This document shows positions 59,601-64,000 of a stretch of DNA of 64,000 bases, piece by piece. The notes under the pieces were generated by a model. It was not told the origin of the DNA. It worked only from the letters and a program-made list of their open reading frames with translations, and did not search any database. Numbering within the stretch: the stretch's first letter is position 1; every line of letters begins with the position of its first letter. The stretch is from positions 4,589,501-4,653,500 of the forward strand of contig NC_081414.1 of the NCBI RefSeq assembly GCF_030272615.1, written 5' to 3'. Origin of the DNA: Cryptomeria japonica. Its lineage: Eukaryota > Streptophyta > Pinopsida > Cupressales > Cupressaceae. The position numbers and the translations under genes were made by a program.

Positions 59601-60305
59601 GGCCCAGTCAAACTTAGACTTCCCAGTGAAGACTTGCTCTGTGAAATAGAACATCCACTCCTCAAAGTAGCTGGATTTAGGAAGTCCCATAAATTGGCTG
59701 AGTAACGTGACCATATCCCCATGCTCATTATGAAAATCACTTCTGGGGGTCTTTTTCACAATTCTGGCGCTTGGAAGCCTTCTCTCCTTGTACCACTCTT
59801 CGTTGATCAGTGCTTTGCATCGGGCCGGATTCATATCATATGCCCCTTGTGCTTCATCTATGGTTGTGGCTGTGGGATTGTTTGGGAAGGGAATGTCGAA
59901 TGCGTCGCCGATGGCCTCAGGAGTGAAGTTGGCGATGGTCATGTTCTCAAGGAGCACCAATTTGGAATTTGGCTGATAGTGTCGGGTGGCCTCTACCACT
60001 AACTCATAATTTTGCACTGCTGGAGGAAATCCCGCCGCTTGGGCGATGCCACTTTCCACCATTTGTCTAGGCTTGCCATATGCGTTAGGGGAGAAGACCC
60101 GATTCCTGAAATCCTGGATGTCAATATGGCCAAGGTTGGTATCACCGATATTGTCCCAGACGCTCTGCACTTTTGACTCCCTCAACCCTCCTCTTTGATA
60201 CTGGTATTTCATCCTCTCAACTTTGCGTGGGATATCTGATTTGGGTGCTCGCGATGTCTCGGCTGCAGCGGGTGTCTTTGATGATTCTACCGCCGATTTA
60301 GGCAT
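56682..60305 (-). pseudogene. Large coding region of unknown function in the 7-kb element
   Basis: About 1,200 codons, nearly whole with about one break. I do not recognise the protein. The first 570 residues look folded, with many aromatics (HYQPNSKLVLLENMTIANFT; YFEEWMFYFTEQVFTGKSKF; QRYGAWFIQFPRFSYIRIAS). The part near LVLLENMTIANFTPEAIGDAF faintly recalls the plant-transposon-protein domain seen in many plant retroelement ORFs. Residues about 575-620 are acidic then strongly basic (KPAKRKKAK, SKRTRREK), a likely nuclear signal. A Glu/Ser/Pro-rich linker follows. The last 300 residues are helical and charged (GERIFGDLRKMVLHREAIVI). No reverse transcriptase, integrase, protease, capsid or transposase motif was seen. 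The start codon follows a 2.2-kb leader. Confidence 0.55.
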
Positions 60306-61039
60306 TTATCCTGCATAGCCGAACACGGATTACGAGGCGATACACAAAGAAGTAAGGCGGGTTAGATAGAGAATACTCCAACATTCAAGGATTAATTCAA
60401 AATTGAGATTGGGCATGGAGCGACATTTCTAGCTAGAAGCTTGATTGATTTTAAACCAAAGTATTCATGAAGCTTTTGATCGCGAATTTATACTTAAGCA
60501 TTTTGGATTTATTCTCAACAGGGACAAAGCTCGAAAAGTTTTCCTAAGTTTGAAAATGCAATTTTTGGTTAATAGGAGCAAATTTTAAATTTTGACTGCT
60601 TTGCATGACGCTCTACAAGCGGAAAGAGATGCGAATTTTGAAAATTTAAGCATTTTAATCAGATTTCGCACATTTGTCCATTTGATTTATAAGCATTTTA
60701 GATGATTACAAGAGACAAAGCGTACTTACCTGATGAGAGTGGATGGCAGGAAATTGCCCAACTTTGCTGCGTGAAGACGAATGGACAATTCTGCAAATTT
60801 TTTGAATTCCAACGGTTACCTCCTTGATCCAAATTTTCGCAGTTATTGTTTGAAAGGAATTTATCATTTTAAAGGGTTTTTACCTTGGGCAATTGGCAAT
60901 CTGAACTTGAATGATTTGGAATAGTCTATGCAGCGTTTTACCTTGAATATGAATTGCGCGAAATTGGTTCTCTTTCTCTTTCAAAATCAGACGTGATCCT
61001 CCTTACGTAAACTTCGGCAGTATGGAGGGGTTTGAAATT

Positions 61040-62060
61040 CGAATTCCTTGTATTGCTTCTTCGCGTTCTTCCCTTAGCTTGCGGTTTTGGCCTTATGGCG
61101 AATTTTGGAGCATTGAGAAGTTCTACAAACTTTAAACTGCGTTTTCTAACCCTAAGGGTGAACTTCGGACCATATAGATGCCTCTTTCAAGTTATACAAA
61201 CCTCGGAGCTATGGCGTCCTTCGCGATTTTCGCGTCCTTGGCAAATTTCGGAGCATTCATCGCGTTTTGCGATTTTGAAGATTTTCGGAGCATTAAGCGT
61301 TTTTGGCGAACTCTATCATTTTCGGACCTAAACCACCTTTTTGCAAATTTCGGAGTGTTCGAATGAATTTTAACGCCTTTTGTGATTGGAGATATTTCGG
61401 AGCATTAAACATGTTTGTAAATTCGGAGTTTTAGCGTTTTCTTTGCAAATTAGAAAAGTTTTCGGACCCTAGCGCATGCTCTGCAACTTAAGAAGACTTC
61501 GGACCCTAAGGCGCTTCCTACAACTTCCACGAATTTCGGACCATTAAACATGCTTTGCAAATTCATTTAAAAACTTTGGACCTTAGCCACCTTTTCGCAA
61601 ACTCAAGGTAAATTTCAGAGTTTTTGAACTTTTGGCGAACTGGAGGCATTTTTGGACCTAAACCCACCTTTTGCAAATTTGCACAACTTTGAATTTCGGC
61701 CCCAGGGTCCGAAATTGGGGACTTAGGTGAATTTCGGACCATGAGGGTCCTTTTGCAATTCGCCCCAGGGTCCGAAATTGGGCGTTTTAAGGCAATTTTG
61801 GGAACTTAAACAAAATTTCGGACTATAAGGGTCTTTTTGCAAGATTTAGAAAGCATTTTCGGACCATTTGGGAAACTCTGAATTTTGAAATTTTCGCCCC
61901 TGGGTTTGAAATTTGGCTCCCTGGGCGTTTTTTGGCAATCTTTCAACCTTGTGAAGTTTTAACATTTTGGCCTCTCGATCCGAAATTCGGCCCATAAGGC
62001 AATTTTGGAAACTTAAGTAAAATTTCGGACTTTAGAACAGTTTTCGCTAGATTCTACAAA
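61040..62060 (-). repeat. Dense array of a short TTCGGA motif
   Basis: Over about 1 kb the plus strand repeats TTCGGACC, TTCGGAGCATT or close variants more than 20 times at irregular spacings of about 25-60 bases, often as AATTTCGGACC. On the coding strand of the element this is GGTCCGAAATT, in the leader upstream of the long coding region. It is not a simple tandem repeat and not coding. Confidence 0.75.
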
Positions 62061-62553
62061 TTTTGGATTTTGCCGAGTTCGGAATTCCAAGGCATTTGGG
62101 CAAGTTTCGCAACCTCGGTATTTTGGCCAGGAAATTCGCTCCTTCACCAGCAGGCGAAAATCATCCTTTACTCAAATCCCACAAACATTGCGGAGACAAA
62201 CCTTATGCAATCTACCTCGTAGCTCTTGCGCGAAAAACGACAACTTTGGGTCCTCGTGCGACCTTTAGACACACTGCTCTTGCTTGGCGGGCTTCGCCAA
62301 TTTCTATCACCTTATGCCTATCCAAGGCGATTTTCAAAATTTCAAACAAACTCTTTAGCGTTCGCGCCCGAGGGCTAGACTAGCCTGATGGATTCATCGG
62401 CTCTTTTTCTTGACATCATCACTTTACGGACCAGTCGCGGACTTGCTCGAAAGGACGCGAGACACTCTGTGCGAAACTCAACAGGGCGAGGACGAAAGGC
62501 TCAAAAACATGAAGGGGGACCCTGTCGGCGACAGGGAACGTGTGCAACGCACA

Positions 62554-62803
62554 ACACGTCCTCAAACTTAGGCCCTTGGTCTCCCTGTCCCGGAAACGCG
62601 TCCCCGCGTCCCCTCGTCCCCAACGCCCGTGGAACACTGAAGGAACATGAGTGCAAAGCCATGAGCATTGAATGAAGGACACGTCCCCAAACTTAGGCCC
62701 TTGGTCTCCCTATCCCGGAAACGTGTCCCCGCGTCCCCTCGTCCCCAATGCCCGTGGAACACTGAAGGAACATGAGTGCAAAGCCATGAGCATTGAATGA
62801 AGG
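62554..62803 (+). repeat. 125-bp tandem duplication over a hAT end
   Basis: Unit 1 (62554-62678) and unit 2 (62679-62803) are head-to-tail and differ at only a few bases, mostly C/T. Each holds the last three bases of the 7-kb element, its CGTCC repeat, the hAT end and 40 bases of flank. Overlapping open frames of 87-116 codons on the minus strand are products of this duplication. Confidence 0.93.
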
Positions 62804-63279
62804 ACTGAATAAGGCTGATTACTATGAGTGGCATAGAAAGAATGCATAAAACTAAAATTGACGCCTTTTCAAACTCAAGGAAGGAATAATATTTGCTACC
62901 AGAAAAAAATTTCTTCAAAGATTATAGAAAGATTCTAAAATTAATGGTTGCTACTGAATTTGAGCATTCATTATTAGGTTTTACTGAATATAATTTCACA
63001 AAAGACATAAATGTGAGCTTTCACTAATATTATGCATTGCAAGTTTGGATTTAAAACCCTCTTTAGCAGTACATGTGCATTTTCATAAATGTGTAAATAG
63101 GTTTGCAAATAGTTATGATTTTATAGCTACATTATGTTGTTTGCATACGGTCGTTAAAGACTTAAGTGATCTTTCAATGAATTATTTTTAACTTTAAAGT
63201 AATTAATACCCAGAATGCTTTTTTTGATAAAAACTCCACTGACTGCATGCATTGAGGATGATACTGTACAAAAGGAAAA

Positions 63280-63870
63280 TGTCACAGTAGCCGGATACGC
63301 CTCTGCCCCTCTCTGGCTTCGTGTATCCCTGTATCCGATACAGATACATATAAGATATGGTGGGGATACACGTCAGAAACCATACCCACACGTGTCCAAA
63401 AAGTCTTGATTTTCCAACTGTGCCAGATACTCTGATTTGATTTTTTTAAATTTATCGTGAATCTTTCTAAAGTTAAGTACTTCAATTTTTGCTATTTTTT
63501 AATTTTTTTTTTGTATAAACAAAGCCTACACCAAATGAGAAAGACAAATGAAATGTTTTTCAATTTCAGCGACCCATTTTTTTGGGTTATCCTCTAATGC
63601 AACTCTACTATTTCTGCATATTGTAAATTGTTAAATCAACTTATAATTATTTATGTAGCAATTAGGTGTCTATTTGCTTTTAAAATAATGAAAATCTCCT
63701 CTAATAACTTGGAAAATTGTTTTAAAATGTGTTTTCTTTTAATGAATGTCATATTCAGCTGTATCCATATTGGGGGTCTTTAAAAATGGCCCCGTCTTTA
63801 AAAATGGCCGTATTCGTATCTGATATCATATTTGTATCTGTATCCGTATTCGTGTCCATGCCCATGCAAC
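63280..63870. repeat. Two GTATCC-rich patches
   Basis: At 63290-63385 (GTATCCCTGTATCCGATACAG) and 63758-63868 (GTATCTGTATCCGTATTCG) the sequence is built from GTATCC/GGATAC words, unlike the AT-rich DNA between. They could be the two ends of a small DNA transposon, but no clean inverted repeat or target repeat could be fixed. Confidence 0.35.
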
Positions 63871-64000
63871 TTTGGAAAATGGTTATACTACTCGTCTAAA
63901 ATTTAAGGTAGTAAAAGAGAATGAAAAACACATTTTAACATGAGAGGCACAAGCTTACAACATATATTTCAACCAGTACATTGTCATTCCTTTTGCCATT

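Larger units (their letters stand above)
55550..62556 (-). mobile_element. 7,007-bp TG...CA element without LTRs
   Basis: It starts TGTTGACGTG and ends GCACAACA, with perfect CGTCC target repeats (55545-55549, 62557-62561). The hAT sequence reads on smoothly once it is set aside, so the boundaries are firm. TG...CA ends and a 5-bp repeat are the marks of integrase-made insertions (LTR retrotransposons), yet I could find no long repeat shared by the two ends, no primer site and no polymerase. It carries a long minus-strand coding region (56682-60305), a 2.2-kb leader and a 1.1-kb tail. The coding part is nearly whole, with about one break. Likely readings are a large non-autonomous retrotransposon derivative whose LTRs are lost or unlike each other, or an undescribed element type. 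Confidence 0.8.
54859..62639. mobile_element. hAT-type element, copy 2, split by a 7-kb insertion
   Basis: The left end CAGTGTTCCACGGG is at 54859 and the inverse right end CCCGTGGAACACTG finishes at 62639. The flanks are perfect 8-bp repeats AAGGAACA (54851-54858, 62640-62647). 54859-55549 matches the reverse complement of most of the hAT element at 11273-12288, and 62562-62639 matches the remaining end; the 7,007 bases between belong to another element. Without it this hAT copy is 769 bp, shorter than copy 1 mainly because its GACGTC array has fewer modules. It has no transposase. Confidence 0.9.
51039..64000 (+). other. UMPS: UMPS intron 2, at least 12.9 kb, open at the right
   Basis: Inferred from the missing third exon. 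It contains LTR-element debris at 51.9-53.5 kb, the nested hAT/7-kb element at 54.86-62.64 kb and GTATCC-rich DNA at 63.3-63.9 kb. The stretches 53.5-54.8 kb and 62.8-63.2 kb hold nothing I can name. Confidence 0.65.

Noticed and set aside
62419-62918. Minus-strand frames of 87 and 116 codons with a repeated protein phrase
   Set aside because: They read through the 125-bp tandem duplication of a hAT end and flank; the repeated phrase is the duplicated DNA.
51039-64000. A third UMPS exon in the window
   Set aside because: I looked for a reading of FEDRKFADIG or close variants on the plus strand and found none; the ARKFAP reading near 62130 is in the 7-kb element and does not fit.

Overview
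This is a stretch of a large, repeat-rich land-plant genome, most likely a gymnosperm (conifer). The evidence is a plant-type bifunctional UMP synthase gene cut by introns of 13 kb or more, decayed plant PPR-gene fragments, and LTR elements nested inside one another with a few percent LTR divergence. The species cannot be named from sequence alone. No rRNA, intact tRNA, CRISPR or bacterial-type gene was seen.

The only host gene with good support is UMP synthase (UMPS, + strand). Exon 1 (37200-37970) encodes the whole orotate phosphoribosyltransferase domain and the start of the OMP decarboxylase domain. Exon 2 (50958-51038) follows after a 12,987-bp intron. The exon with the decarboxylase catalytic motif was not found, so intron 2 runs from 51039 past the end of the window. 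Positions 1-48 match the start of UMPS intron 1 almost exactly, which suggests a second, partial UMPS copy just upstream.

Layout. 1-5.7 kb: AT-rich DNA with a 1.7-kb C/T-only tract. 5.7-10.1 kb: a PPR relic, a 459-bp MITE and 36-bp repeats. 10.1-24.2 kb: a minus-strand Ty1/copia relic (two 1,057-bp LTRs, TACAG target repeats) into which a 1,016-bp hAT-type element and a 7.9-kb gag-only Ty3/gypsy element have jumped. 24.2-32.4 kb: a broken hAT transposase gene split by a plus-strand Ty1/copia element with CATTT target repeats. 32.4-37.2 kb: gene-poor DNA with a second PPR relic and a 154-bp tandem duplication. 37.2-51.0 kb: UMPS exons 1-2; intron 1 holds tandem tRNA-like units, a 2.9-kb solo LTR, a foldback carrying hammerhead-ribozyme-like motifs, a copia remnant and several local duplications. 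51-64 kb: UMPS intron 2, with LTR-element debris and a second hAT-type element (54859-62639, AAGGAACA target repeats) that was itself split by a 7,007-bp insertion.

That 7,007-bp insertion (55550-62556) is the most unusual object. It has TG...CA ends and perfect CGTCC target repeats like an LTR retrotransposon, yet no LTRs or polymerase were found. It carries a long coding region for a protein I do not recognise and a leader dense in a TTCGGA motif. The nested target repeats let the local insertion history be ordered: hAT first, then the 7-kb element, then a 125-bp tandem duplication that copied the junction.
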